From JACCZX01 sp963710675 (GTDB taxonomy: Bacteria; Pseudomonadota; Gammaproteobacteria; Burkholderiales; Burkholderiaceae_F): 64,000 nucleotides of DNA. Shown piece by piece: positions 1 to 10,428 of this stretch (positions within the stretch are counted from its first letter, which is position 1; each line of letters starts with the position of its first letter). Both the position numbers and the translations under genes were made by a program. A model generated the notes under the pieces. It was not told where the DNA came from and made no database searches. It saw only the letters and a program-made list of their open reading frames with translations. The stretch is from the NCBI GenBank assembly GCA_963710675.1, contig CAVQBE010000017.1, positions 1 to 64,000 of the forward strand. Direction: 5' to 3'.

Positions 1-1
1 C

Positions 2-970
2 TACGCGTTGGTCAACCTAGCGCTCGTCGCCGCGCTGGCGTGGGGCTTTGGGATGGGGTTGGAAGGCGTGCTCTGGGCCCAAGCCGCCGCCGCCGCGTGC
101 TCCGTAGCGCTCAGCCTTGCATGGCTTCGCGGCAGTCTTGTCTTGGGCATCGCGCGCGACGAGCTTGTGCCCATGCTGCGGTTTTCGCTGCCGCTGGTGC
201 CGGCGGGCATCGCGATCTTCGCGACCTTCTTCGTCAATCGCCTGATGCTCAATGCACTGGCAACACTGGAAGATGTGGGGATATTCGGCGTCGCTAGTCG
301 CCTGGCCGGAGTAGTGACGCTCGTGCTCGTGGGCGTGCAAGGGGCACTTACCCCGCTTGTCTATGTTCATCACTATGAGGCCGAAGCCCCACCGCGACTC
401 GCACGTCTGCTCGAGGGGTCCAGCGGCGTAGCACTCGCGGCATGCCTGGCACTTGGACTATTCGGAACCGAGCTGATAGCGCTGCTGACAACTCCGGAAT
501 ATGCCCGGGCGGCGCCGCTGATTGGCTGGCTGGCGATGGCAGTGATTCTGTCGCAGATGTACATCTTCGCGCCCGGCATCGCGATCGCGAAGAAGACGCA
601 TTGGCAACTCGCGATCACTCTCTCCAGCGCGTTGGTAAGCGTTGGCCTGAATGCGCTATTTATCCCGCGCTGGGGTGTATGGGGCGCGACGCTGGCCACC
701 TTAGCCGCCGGCGCGGTGTTCTTTGGTGCTTGGGCAATAGCGAGCCAACAGTTGTATCCGCTGCCGATACGCACGGCGCCTCTCTCGGCCGCGGTCGGTT
801 TGTTCGTGCTGCTCAGCTTGGCCGCGCCTCAACTCGACGCGGCCCTACTAGGTGGCGAGTTGCGAGCGCTGGCCAAGGCCAGTGTGCTGCTGGCATATGT
901 AGCTGCGCTCGCCTGGCTTGGCTTGCTGCGGCCTCGCGAATGGCGTCGCGCCTTAGCTACAGCGCGCTGA
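2..970 (+). CDS. Polysaccharide flippase, Wzx-like (5' partial)
   Basis: This is the C-terminal part of a polytopic membrane protein of the MATE/MOP flippase superfamily, which moves undecaprenyl-linked sugar repeat units across the inner membrane. The frame is open to the left edge of the window, so the true start lies upstream; the TTG at 8 is only the first start-like codon. About 320 residues are visible, with roughly nine hydrophobic segments separated by short basic loops and a final RPREWRR-like cytoplasmic tail. It stands first in a plus-strand run of polysaccharide genes, 4 bases before the amidotransferase gene. The family call rests on topology and context rather than on a single motif. 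Confidence 0.75.
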   Translation, partial: YALVNLALVAALAWGFGMGLEGVLWAQAAAAACSVALSLAWLRGSLVLGIARDELVPMLRFSLPLVPAGIAIFATFFVNRLMLNALATLEDVGIFGVASRLAGVVTLVLVGVQGALTPLVYVHHYEAEAPPRLARLLEGSSGVALAACLALGLFGTELIALLTTPEYARAAPLIGWLAMAVILSQMYIFAPGIAIAKKTHWQLAITLSSALVSVGLNALFIPRWGVWGATLATLAAGAVFFGAWAIASQQLYPLPIRTAPLSAAVGLFVLLSLAAPQLDAALLGGELRALAKASVLLAYVAALAWLGLLRPREWRRALATAR

Positions 971-974
971 CACC

Positions 975-2904
975 ATGTGCGGAAAAGCCGGCTACTGGCG
1001 TGCACTGGGCGATGCTGGATCTCGTGAGGGCTTGGCGGTCGCCTTACACCAGATGCGTAGGCGTGGTCCGGATGACCGGGCATGTGAAGTGCACGCCACG
1101 CCATGGGGTGAAGTCGGACTGGGCCACACGCGGCTTCGATAATCGACCTGTCCGCAAATGGTCACCAGCCGATGGCATCGCCTGATGGCAGGCATTCGCT
1201 GGTCTTCAATGGTGAGATATACAACTATCGAGAGTTGCGAGAAGAACTGCGGCACAGCAGGCGCGACATTCCGGACTGAGAGTGATAGCGAAGTGCTCCT
1301 GGCGGCATGGGCGCGCTGGGGCACCGAAGCCTTGCCTCGCTTGAAGGGCATGTTTGCATTCGCCATCTTTGATCGCCAACAAGGCACCCTGACATGCGCG
1401 CGCGACGCCTTCGGCATCAAACCACTGTACTTTGCGCACGAGCGACAGGGTTTCTGGTTCGCTTCGGAACTGCCAGCGGTGGCGACCCTGCGGTGTCAGG
1501 GCGCGGCCCTCCAGCTTCAGCGCGCGTACGACTACTTGGTGCACGGCTTGTATGACACCGACGAATGCAGTTTTGTTGACGGCGTCTCGCACCTCATGCC
1601 CGGCATGTATCAGGTGTTGGCTCTGTCCACAGGCGAACTTTCCGAGCCCATTGCCTGGTGGTCTCCGAAATTGGAGGAGACCACCGCCCATTTGTCGTTC
1701 ACGGCAGCGGCCGAACGGCTGCGGGAGCTGTTCCTCGAGAGCGTGAAGCTGCATCTGCGCAGCGACGTGCCCCTGGGTGCGGCTCTTTCTGGCGGCATCG
1801 ATTCCGCGGCCATCGTGTGCGCGATGCGGCATCTGCAGCCGTCGACGACGCTGAATACGTTCAGCTTTGTCGCACCCGGCGCGCCGATGTCCGAAGAAGC
1901 CTGGGTGGAGCGAGTAAACAATCACGTCGACGCACGCGGCCACACAGTTGTGGTGGAGCCGGCCGAGCTCGCGCAGAGATCTGGACGACATGATCGTCGC
2001 GCAGGGCGAGCCCTTCGGAAGCACAAGCATCTATGCGCAGTACCGCGTGTACAAGTTGGCCCGCGAGCACGGTGTCACCGTTACTTTGGACGGCCAGGGT
2101 GCGGACGAATTGCTCGCCGGCTACCACGGCTATCCAGGCCAACGCGTCCACAGCCTGCTCGACCAGGGCTTCTGGAGCGAGGCCGCTGGTTTCTTTTCAA
2201 GTGGTCACACTGGCCCGGCCGCACTGTCGCACATGGCCTTAAGAGCATCGTCGATGAATTCGCCAACGACCCTCTGCACGCGGGCATGCATCGAATCGTC
2301 GGTGGTCACACGGTGCCACTCTGGCTAGCCGCGGACGCGCTGCGCGAGCGCGGCGTCCGATTGGGCTCGAGCCGTCAGCAGGCTAAACCCACCCTACGCG
2401 GGCGGCGCCTGACATCCGAACTGGCATATTCCGCGACTCGACGCGGGTTGCCCAGCGCTACTTCGTCACGGCGACCGGAACTCGATGCGCTTTTCGGTGG
2501 AGAGCCGCGTCCCCTTTCTCACCACCGACATGGCCGACTTCGTGTTCTCGCTTCCCGAACACTACCTAGTGTCGGACCTGGGCGAAACCAAGAGCGTGTT
2601 TCGCGCAGCGATGCGCGGCATCGTTCCGGACGCCGTCCTCGATCGTCGCGAAAAGATTGGCTTTGCCACACCGGAGATCGACTGGTTGTCATCGCTGTCA
2701 GGGCCAGCGCGTGAATGGATCGGTGACTCGGCGAGCATCGACTTCCTGAAGCCGGCGCAGATGCTTTGCGAGTTCGACCGGATGCTCGCAGGCCGTACCC
2801 GCTTCAGCTGGCAGGCGTGGCGTTGGATCAACTTCTCCCGTTGGCACGCCCGCGTCTTCCAGCCCATGAACCACCCCCAGAGCGCAGCATTTCCAGGGTC
2901 ATGA
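975..2904 (+). CDS. Asparagine synthase (glutamine-hydrolysing) family amidotransferase, frame-interrupted
   Basis: The gene starts ATG-TGC-GGA, giving the N-terminal Cys2 nucleophile (MCGKAG) of class II glutamine amidotransferases. It continues with RRRGPDD and GLGHTRL, then FNGEIYNYREL, RDAFGIKPLYFA, the PP-loop ALSGGIDSAA and VTLDGQGADELLAGY. It ends with RNSMRFSVESRVPFLT and RREKIGFATP. These motifs lie in the right order but in different frames: frame changes occur near 1137, 1260, 1978, 2205 and 2400-2455. The total span of about 643 codons is the normal family length. In polysaccharide loci such proteins are thought to amidate uronic-acid sugars (inference). Its stop overlaps the next start as ATGA. 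The many breaks in conserved motifs suggest base-calling errors rather than decay. Confidence 0.8.
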
Positions 2905-3950
2905 GCTACGTGCATGCCGCCGTGTCGATGAGACCTTCCGCCGGCGTAATGAGGCAGATGGCTGACGAGGGGCGAGCGGCGGCTGCACTAGGCTTGGACT
3001 GGACCGTTTGGCTGTGTCAGGCTTCTGACCTCAGTCCTAGATTGGCAAGGTGGCGTGCTCCATTGCGATACACGCTGCTGCGTGGGCGCTTTTACCTCAG
3101 GCTGGTGCGCCTAGCGAGGGGGGGGCATACGATCGTCCTGCGGCACTCGCCCGGAGACCCTTTCCTATATCTCGCCAGCTTCTTCCTCGGCACCTACTTC
3201 ACAGTGCACCACACGATGGAAGAGTTTGAACTGGCGACTTCCGATTTCCCTTTTGCGCGGCTGCAGTTAATGCTCGAGCGCATGCTCGGCCGCCGTGTGG
3301 TGGCCCGCGCACGCGGCATCGTCTGTGTGACGCCAGAGATCGCAAGGCACGAACTAGTGTCGTTTGCCCGTGCGACCCGACCGCCAAATGGTCGTCTATC
3401 CAAACGGCATTCTCTATTCCGACGGTGATGACGCGCTCGTCGACCGGCGCGGAGACCGCCCCGAGATTATCTTTGTTGCGTCCTACTTCTTCGACTGGCA
3501 CGGGCTCGACGCCCTATTTGATTCATGACCGGGGCCGTGAAGATGGGCTTCTTCACCTTGTCGGTACACTGCCGGAGGCGTCAAGGCAGGGCCGAGGCGA
3601 TCGCGCGCGTGCGAGTTCACGGTCCGCTTGGCCCGTCGCCGTTAGACTTGCTAGTCGCCCAATGCTGGCTGGGCCTTTCTTCATTCGGCCTTTCTGCAAA
3701 GGCATGACCCAAGCCTGCACCCTAAAGGTGAGGGATTATCTGCGGGCAGGCTTACCCGCCTATGCCGGACATCGCGACTCGGCGCTACCCCATGATTCGA
3801 TACTTCCGTCAAGACCGGCGCAGTGGCGCACCATCCTTGCAGTATGCACGTCGGTGCGAGCTTATCGCGATCGACTATTGCCGTTGCCGCCCGACCCCTG
3901 ATCGACAAGAAGGTGCTGCTCGAGCGCCTCCACCGCTGCCTTGAGCGCTC
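2901..3950 (+). CDS. Glycosyltransferase, group 1 (GT4) type, frame-interrupted
   Basis: The start ATG at 2901 overlaps the stop of the amidotransferase gene. The N-terminal half is one frame (MSYVHAAVSMRPSAGV, HHTMEEFE, ARGIVCVTPEIARHE). The acceptor/donor half then appears in other frames: VVYPNGI, FVASYFFDWHGLD, HLVGTLPE, the GT4-like MTQACTLKVRDYLRAG with YAGHRDSALP, and LIDKKVLLERL. Frame changes lie near 3375, 3530-3550, 3600-3690 and 3800-3830. It probably adds a sugar to the lipid-linked repeat unit at the inner membrane; donor and acceptor cannot be read from sequence. The 3' end runs into a 41-base homopolymer, so the stop codon cannot be placed and the end given is a boundary only. 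Confidence 0.7.
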
Positions 3951-3991
<41 letters not shown>

Positions 3992-4002
3992 ATTTGAGTT
4001 CG

Positions 4003-4731
4003 GTGACTCCGTTCAATTATCGGTATTTCTTGGATCATGCCTCGTCGATCGGCGGGCGCATCCTTCGATTACGGATGTGGCCGCTGATGAGATTGTCGCG
4101 ATGGGAAGAACGCGTGGTCTCGACCTGTGGGGAGCACAGACATATTCCGGCCATTACTTGTCGTGGCTGGATGCAGTCTCCGAAGGAGGTCCGCGGCTTC
4201 ATGTCTCGACAGACTCCAGCGGAACGCGAGCGGTACTTCCCGGACGCACACTTCGACTTGGTGTTGTCCAACCAAGTTCTTGAACACGTCACCGATCCCG
4301 AGGCTGTAATAACCGACAGACATAGGTCGGCTGCTGAAGCCAGACGGGACTTTTGATCGCTGCGTTTCCGGTTGTCTCCATGTGGTACGAGGGGCACCTT
4401 GGCTTGTACTTCGCGCATCGCCTGCCGCGTGGATCATTGCGCCACCCACGTTTGTCGTTGCTACCGTCTTGGGTTGGGTTTTTACCGCGGGAGCTTGAGC
4501 GCCTCCGAGTGGGCATCGATGTCGGAAAGCACCCTTGATGACGTCTGTTTTTACTATCCGCGAAAGCGAATGCTAGACGCCTTGCTTACCATAGGCGCGG
4601 CCGACGATATCTCCGCCCACTACATGCGCACTCGGCTCGGCAACCTCGTTCGCCACGTTCCCGACGCTCTCCTGCGGTTCGTCTACCACAAGCGTGCAGG
4701 GGAAATATTCAAGATGGTCAAGGCTCTCTGA
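4003..4731 (+). CDS. Class I SAM-dependent methyltransferase, frame-interrupted
   Basis: The N-terminal segment contains NYRYFLDHASSIGGRIL, the usual lead into the SAM-binding loop. The loop itself is split by indels (near 4065-4080) and reappears as ADEIVAMG in another frame. Motif IV/post-I is intact as FPDAHFDLVLSNQVLEHV, followed by LLKPDGTF and AAFPVVSMWYEGHLGLYFAHR, then a C-terminal tail ending at 4731. Frames change near 4075, 4190-4230, 4320-4350 and 4500. The start is uncertain: GTG 4003 is preferred, TTG 3994 is possible, and the true start may be lost in the homopolymer upstream. In this setting it would methylate a sugar of the glycan or a lipid-linked intermediate (inference). 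Confidence 0.65.
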
Positions 4732-4880
4732 CCATATGGCGGATCGCGTCCAAAGCATGAAGGGCATTATTAATTCAGTGACAATTTGTGCGTGCTGGGA
4801 GCAACATCTGGAACGGCAACAGCAACGGCACTATCGCCTGTGGGACGTGTTGATGCTCCGAGCTTGGCCGGAAGGTATCG

Positions 4881-6056
4881 ATGGCCGCTAAGCCGAAGCT
4901 GCTGTATGTCGTCACCGAGGACTGGTATTTCGTCCTCCACTGGCTACGGCTCGCGCGTGCAGCGCGTGACTCAGGCTTCGACGTCGGCGTCGCAGTGCGA
5001 GTCTCAAAGTGTAAAGAGTCCATCGCGGCCGCAGACTTGCCTTTGTTCCCGCTGAACTACCTACGGCGATCAAGCCTGAATCCTTTTGTCGAGACCGCGG
5101 CAGTCTCGGAACTCACCAGTTTGTATCGCAACTGGCGCCCCTCGCTCGTTCACCACGTGGCCGCCAAACCGGTGATCTACGGTGGAATTGCCGCGCGGCG
5201 TGCCGGTGTGCCAGCAGTCGTGAGCGCGCTTGCTGGTCTAGGTTTCGTCTACACCTCGAACAGTCCCAGGGCGCGCATCCTTAGGCCGGTGGCTCTTTCG
5301 GCATACCGATCGGCGCTTCGTCATTCGCATAGTCGCTTGATAGTGCAGAACAAGGATGACCAGGCGGCCGTCCGGGCAGAAGGCTTGATCGAGCCGACCC
5401 GAATCCGCATCGTGGACGGTTCTGGAGTTGACGTCTCGAAGTTCACTCCCGTATCGGAGCCGCCACCCCCAATCACCGTTGTCCTCGCAGGGCGTATGTT
5501 GTGGGACAAGGGCGTGGGCGAATTCGTTGAGGCAGCGCGACTCTTACGTGCCGCGGGTTCGGGCGCGAGGTTCGTCATGGTAGGTGATATCGACGGCGAA
5601 AATCCGTCTTCGATCCCGCGCGAGATCCTCGACACTTGGACGCGCGAAGGCGTTATCGAGTGGTGGGGTCACCGCGCGGACATGCCGAGCGTCCTGCAGC
5701 AAGCCCACATTGTCTGCCTGCCATCCTATCGAGAAGGTCTGCCAACCGTGCTGCTGGAAGCCTGCTGCGTGCGCCCGGCCTCTGATAGCCACTGACGTTC
5801 CGGGGTGTCGTGAGATCGTGCAACACGAGAAGACCGGGCTGCTTGTCCCAGTCCGGACGCCAAGTCACTGGCTCATGCGATCAGCGTTCTATCGGCGGAT
5901 GCAGCTCTCCGCGAACGACTGGGCGAACGCGGACGAGAACTAGTGACGTCTCGCTACACAACAGACCACGTCAATGCGGCGACACTCTCGATCTACGCGG
6001 AGCTGCTCGACGAGGTCGACAGCGCTGAGGCTCTTTGCCCGGCGGCAGCCCCATGA
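4881..6056 (+). CDS. Glycosyltransferase family 4 protein
   Basis: This protein of about 391 residues has a two-domain GT-B layout. The N-terminal half (KPKLLYVVTEDWYFVLHWL, VHHVAAKPVIYGG, VSALAGLGFVYTS) matches the family that includes N,N'-diacetylbacillosaminyl- and other repeat-unit transferases. The C-terminal half carries VVLAGRMLWDKGVGEFVEAA, the SYREGLPTVLLEA donor-binding motif and RPLIATDVPGCREIV. The frame is lost near 5765 and restored near 5880, so the two ends are in the same frame and the insertion and deletion compensate. The stop at 6054-6056 lies just before the next gene. It acts on undecaprenyl-linked intermediates at the cytoplasmic face of the inner membrane; substrate unknown. 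Confidence 0.82.
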
Positions 6057-6086
6057 ATTCTGCCGTCGGACTAAAGTCTCCTCGCC

Positions 6087-7030
6087 GTGACGTGCGCCGT
6101 CGCGTCAGGCGTGCTGATCGCTGTGTTGCTGCAGACTGGCGCTGCTGCGCGGCTCGCGAGCGATGTGCCGAACGAGCGATCGTTGCACGCAACGCCGGTT
6201 CCTCGCGTTGGGGGCATCGTGGTCGTCGCCGTGACTGCACTTTGCATCCTTGTCCTCGTGCCAGCCCTACGAGCGCTTGCTGGGGTCGCACTGGGTCTGA
6301 TGTTCGTGTCGGCATGGGATGATCGACGCGGCTCGCCGGTCGGAGTCCGATTGGCCGCGCACTTTGTCGCGGCTAGCGTGGCGAGCGGGCTCCTGCTTCC
6401 GCCTGCGGCCTGGTGGATCATCGCATTGGCAGTGGTTACGATTGCCTGGTCGATGAATCTATACAACTTCATGGACGGCGCGGACGGCCTGGCCGGGGGC
6501 ATGACCTTGTTCGGCTTCGGTGCGTTCGCAATCGTGGCGGCGAAGGGCGGAGCCTATGAGCTGGCAGCCGCATGCGGATGCATCGCCGGCGCCGCCGCCG
6601 GCTTCCTCTTTCACAATTTTCCACCTGCAAAAGTATTTCTGGGCGACGCCGGCTCAGTGCCACTCGGCTTTCTCGCTGCAACCCTCGGCATCGCGGGATA
6701 TGAGCAGCAAGTTTGGCCAGCGTGGTTTCCTTTGCTTGTCTTTTCGCCGTTTATCGTCGACGCGACGGTCACTCTGGTTCGGCGCGTCCTGGCCGGCAAC
6801 AGAGTCTGGGAAGCACACCGAGAACATCTGTATCAGCGCATGGTGATGCCGGCTGGGGACATGCGCGGACAGCGGCTGCTTGGTATGCCCTAATGGCGCT
6901 GGTCGTAGCGTCTGGAATCGCAGCCGTAAGCTGGCCTAATCGCTGGCAAATCGGGCTTCTCATCGGTTGGGTCGCCCTTTACGCTGTGCTCTACGCGGTG
7001 GTCAGTCGACTGACGGCTCCTGACAAATGA
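6087..7030 (+). CDS. Undecaprenyl-phosphate sugar-1-phosphate transferase (WecA/WbpL/MraY family)
   Basis: A multi-pass protein of about 315 residues carries the family hallmarks in order: PNERSLHATPVPRVGG, SAWDDR, LYNFMDGADGLAGG (Mg-binding Asp residues), HNFPPAKVFLGDAGSVPLGF and the carbohydrate-recognition segment REHLYQR. Members transfer a HexNAc-1-phosphate to undecaprenyl phosphate and so start repeat-unit synthesis. One frame change near 6855 separates the bulk from the last two membrane helices. The start is uncertain: GTG 6087 is in frame, while an ATG at 6053, overlapping the previous stop, would fit if one base is wrong near 6073. The stop overlaps the next ATG at 7027. Closeness to the WbpM-like gene favours a WbpL-type initiating enzyme (inference). 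Confidence 0.83.
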
Positions 7031-8902
7031 AGCGTGACTTGTTGCCCCGGCTTTCGCCGAGGTCGTTTTTCGTGTTCGCCTTCGATCTGTTGATCGTCGC
7101 GATTGCGTGGCTCGGCTCTTTCCTGTTGCGCTTCAATCTGTCCGTTCCCGACGAGTACTGGGCGACGGCGATTAGACACCCTCGCGTGGGTTCTGCCGAT
7201 CTACGGCACGGTCTTGTTGTTCTCTGGCTTGTATCGCGGACTTTGGCTATTTGCGAGCCTGCCCGATTTGATTCGCATCGCGAAGGCGGTAATTGTCGGC
7301 GGCGCAATCGTCGCCTTTGTCGCGTACTTGCTTCAACTGAGCATCGCGCCGCCTCGAACGGTCATGTTGCTCAGTCCGTTGCTGCTGATTTTCATGATGG
7401 GCGGAGCACGCGCCGCCTATCGCGTTTGGCGAGAGAAGCAACGATTTGGTGATTTGATCGCGCTTGGCAAACCGGTGCTCATTCTCGGCGCGGGGCGCGC
7501 GGGGGCATCGCTGGTGCGAGAGCTGCAATCGTCATCCGAATGGCGAGTCGCCGGCTTGCTCGATGACGACACTAGCAAGCACGGACGCGAGATCCTCGGG
7601 CACAAAGTGCTGGGCTCGTTCGAACAGCTTCCTGTCACTGGCCGAAAGACTTCAAAGCCGGAACGCAATCATTGCCATTCCGACCGCGAGCGCTGCTGAA
7701 CGACAACGAGCAGCCACGCTTTGCTTGCGGGCGGGCGTCAAGGGCATGACCGTGCCGCCGGTAGCTGACCTGATCAATGGCCGCGTCACACTATCGAACG
7801 TTCGCCAGATCAATCTTGAAGACTTGCTCGGCCGCGAACCGGTGTGGATCGATAGTGCGCAGATACGCGAAGTACTGACAGGCCGGACAGTACTGGTGAC
7901 GGGTGCCGGGGGCTCGATCGGCTCCGAACTGTGCCGTCAGATCGCGCGCTTTAAACCCGGCAAGATCGTATTTCTGGAACAAAACGAATACGCGCTTTAT
8001 CGCCTGCAGCAAGAATTCTTCGAGGCGTTTGCCGACGTGCCGTTTCTTCCGCTGATAGGCGACGTGAAGGATGTTGCGCGCGTAGATCAGGTACTGAGCG
8101 AGACGCGGCCATCGATCATCTTTCATGCGGCCGCCTACAAGCACGTGCCGCTGATGGAAGAGAACAATGCGTGGCAGGCAGTGCTCAACAACGTGGTGGG
8201 TACGCATGTCGTCGCCAGCGCAGCGATAACGCATGGCGTTCAGCGTTTCGTGCTGGTGTCAACCGACAAGGCAGTCAGGCCGACCAACGTAATGGGCGCG
8301 ACGAAACGTCTTGCGGAAATGGTTTGCCAAGGGCTGCAAGCGACTGCCGTCTGATACCGCGATGATCGTGGTCAGATTCGGCAACGTTCTGGGAGCGCCG
8401 GTAGCGTCATACCGAAGTTTCAGGAGCAGGTGGCGCGCGGCGGCCCGGTGACGGTGACTCATCCGGACGTGACGCGATATTTCATGTCGATTCCGGAAGC
8501 ATCGCAGCTGGTGTTGCAAGCAGCAGCGATGGGCGAACGTGGGCGAATTTATGTTCTCGATATGGGCAAGCCAATACGCATCGCCGAACTTGCGCGCGAC
8601 ATCATTCGGCTTGTCGGGCTTGACTGAAGAAACGGTGCGCATCGAATACACCGGCTTGCGACCCGGGGAGAAGTTGTTCGAAGAGGTCATCGATGCCGAT
8701 GAGCGTTGATCGAAACCCCCCATCCAAAGCTTCAAATTGCCGAAGCGCGCGCGGTGCCGGCTCAACAAGTGACGACAGTGATGCAAGAGATCGCTGCGAC
8801 AGCTGCGGTTATCGGATGCAGGTTGCACGCCAAGTATTGGCGCGCTGGGTGCCCGAGTTTGCATCGATCAACCCTGGCGCCATGGACACCTCTGTCAGTT
8901 GA
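7027..8902 (+). CDS. WbpM/CapD-type nucleotide-sugar 4,6-dehydratase, frame-interrupted
   Basis: The protein begins with an N-terminal membrane domain of about four helices (MKRDLLPRLSPRS onward). It has a first Rossmann-like domain (VLILGAGRAGASLVREL) and a second, catalytic SDR domain (VLVTGAGGSIGSELCRQI, HAAAYKHVPLMEEN, VSTDKAVRPTNVMGATKRLAE). The Met-Lys variant of the catalytic Tyr-Lys pair is typical of WbpM/PglF/FlaA1 enzymes, which turn UDP-GlcNAc into UDP-2-acetamido-2,6-dideoxy-4-hexulose. Frames change near 7180, 7640, 8350, 8405, 8620 and 8715. The span of about 625 codons is normal for the family. The ATG overlaps the preceding stop (ATGA). It supplies deoxy-aminosugars to the locus. 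Confidence 0.85.
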
Positions 8903-8960
8903 GCCACAAGCGGCAGCCGTGTGTGCTTCTCTGAAAGACGATTTGCCTGAAAGTAGGCAT

Positions 8961-10407
8961 ATGTCTTCGCAAGGCATTGCCGTCCCACGTTGGAATGCAG
9001 TTTCATGGATCGGCGGTGCGGTTCTACTAGCCTGGCTGATCTATTTGCTCATCGCGCCGACAATCGGATTTGGCTGGATCGAGTCCTGGCACAACGAGCA
9101 GCGCGCCGTGCAAGTGGTGCTGCTTACATGCACTGCGGTCGCGTACTGCTTTATCGGACTCCTGATGCGGCCCGAGGAGTCGATTGACCGCTGGCATTTC
9201 CCCGCGTTACTGCTCAGCCTTTCTGGCGCTCGGCCTCGTATCCGCAACGCGCGCTCAGTTCGTATTTGCGGCACTAGCCGAGGTCAGCATGTTCGCCCTG
9301 CTCGCCATATTGGTCGTTGCTCACCGCTCGTGTCGTTTCAGCCGACGTCGAACGGTGTGTGCGCTGGGCGCGCTGGTTCGCATTACTCTTCGCGACCGCA
9401 TATGTCCTAGGCGTCGCGACGCGTTATTTGGCAGCAGTCAACCTTGAACGAGCGATCGATCTCGATGTTTTAATCCTCGGCTATGCAAATCCGCGCTTCC
9501 CAAGCGCACTGCACGCCGTGTTGATCCCCTTCCTTGCGTTGACCGTCATTGAAAAAACAGAGCTCCGCTCGTTACGTGTCGGTGCAGCATTTGTGCTTTC
9601 GTTTCCTTTGGGCCATCAACTTGGGACTCGGAACCCGCGGCATTTGGTTCGCTTATGCGGTTGGGATTCCACTTACCGCACTATTGGTTGGATGGCGCCC
9701 GGTGGCGCGACCTTTAGCCGTTCTGGCGCTGACGGCACTCGCCGGAGTCGATTCTCTACTTCGTTTTGTTTTCGATAGCGCCAATGCTGACCGGAACAGG
9801 TGCAGCAGTTCGAGCACCGACGGACAACTTAACGACTGTGTCGTCACGGGAAGTTCTGTGGCAGTTGAGCTGGGAAGCAATCAAGTCGTCGCCATGGTTA
9901 GGCATCGGGCCAATGCAGTTCGCGGCGCTTGATAGTAGCGTAGGAGCGCACCCACACAACTGGCCCTTGCAAATCGCAGCGGAATGGGGATTACCTGCGC
10001 TCGCTCTCCTTGCATTCGCGATCTTTCAGCTTGCCAAGTCTATTAGGCCGACCACAACAAGCGACAGCCTCACGTGTTTGATTCTGTCCGTAACTGTGGC
10101 TCTATGGCTCGGACTCGTAGACGGAAACCTTGTGATGCCGGTCAGCCAAACCAGCGCCGCGTTGGCAGCGGGTATGCTAATCGGCACGTTACGTGCGAGC
10201 GCTCAACGAGGTAAGCGCTGTTGGCCTTCCGGTACGTTGCAAAGCATGACAGCATTCATCGCGGTTGCGGCCAGCGGGATAGTGATTGCATTCGCGGTCA
10301 GTACTCTGCCAGATCAGTCTCGTCTGGTCGCCAGCTTTCAACGGTCGAATCCAGGCGCTTGGTTAGTACCCCGCTTTTGGGAGCAGGGCAGTTTAATTAA
10401 CAGGTAG
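8961..10407 (+). CDS. O-antigen ligase/polymerase family (Wzy_C-like), frame-interrupted
   Basis: This hydrophobic protein of about 480 codons starts MSSQGIAVPRWNAVSWIGG. It has many membrane segments, then a periplasmic loop with SREVLWQLSWEAIKSSPWLGIGPMQF and AHPHNWPLQIAAEWGLPAL, the conserved H-N-x-x-L-x-x-x-x-E-x-G pattern of Wzy_C enzymes. Frames change near 9225, 9320, 9610 and 9790. Family members either polymerise repeat units or ligate glycan to an acceptor; the sequence does not decide which. It ends 21 bases from the convergent end of a second, PglL-like Wzy_C protein. No gene for chain-length control lies in the window. Confidence 0.72.
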
Positions 10408-10428
10408 TCAACCCAGTGCTTAAAGAGA

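Noticed and set aside
975..2904. Phase variation or pseudogene status of the amidotransferase
   Set aside because: Breaks are not at simple repeats, motifs are intact on both sides, and unrelated genes, including recA, show the same kind of break. Sequencing error is simpler.
4732..4880. Small frame between the methyltransferase and the second glycosyltransferase
   Set aside because: Only a partial frame overlapping both neighbours, with no recognisable motif; it may hide an error-damaged end but cannot be called.
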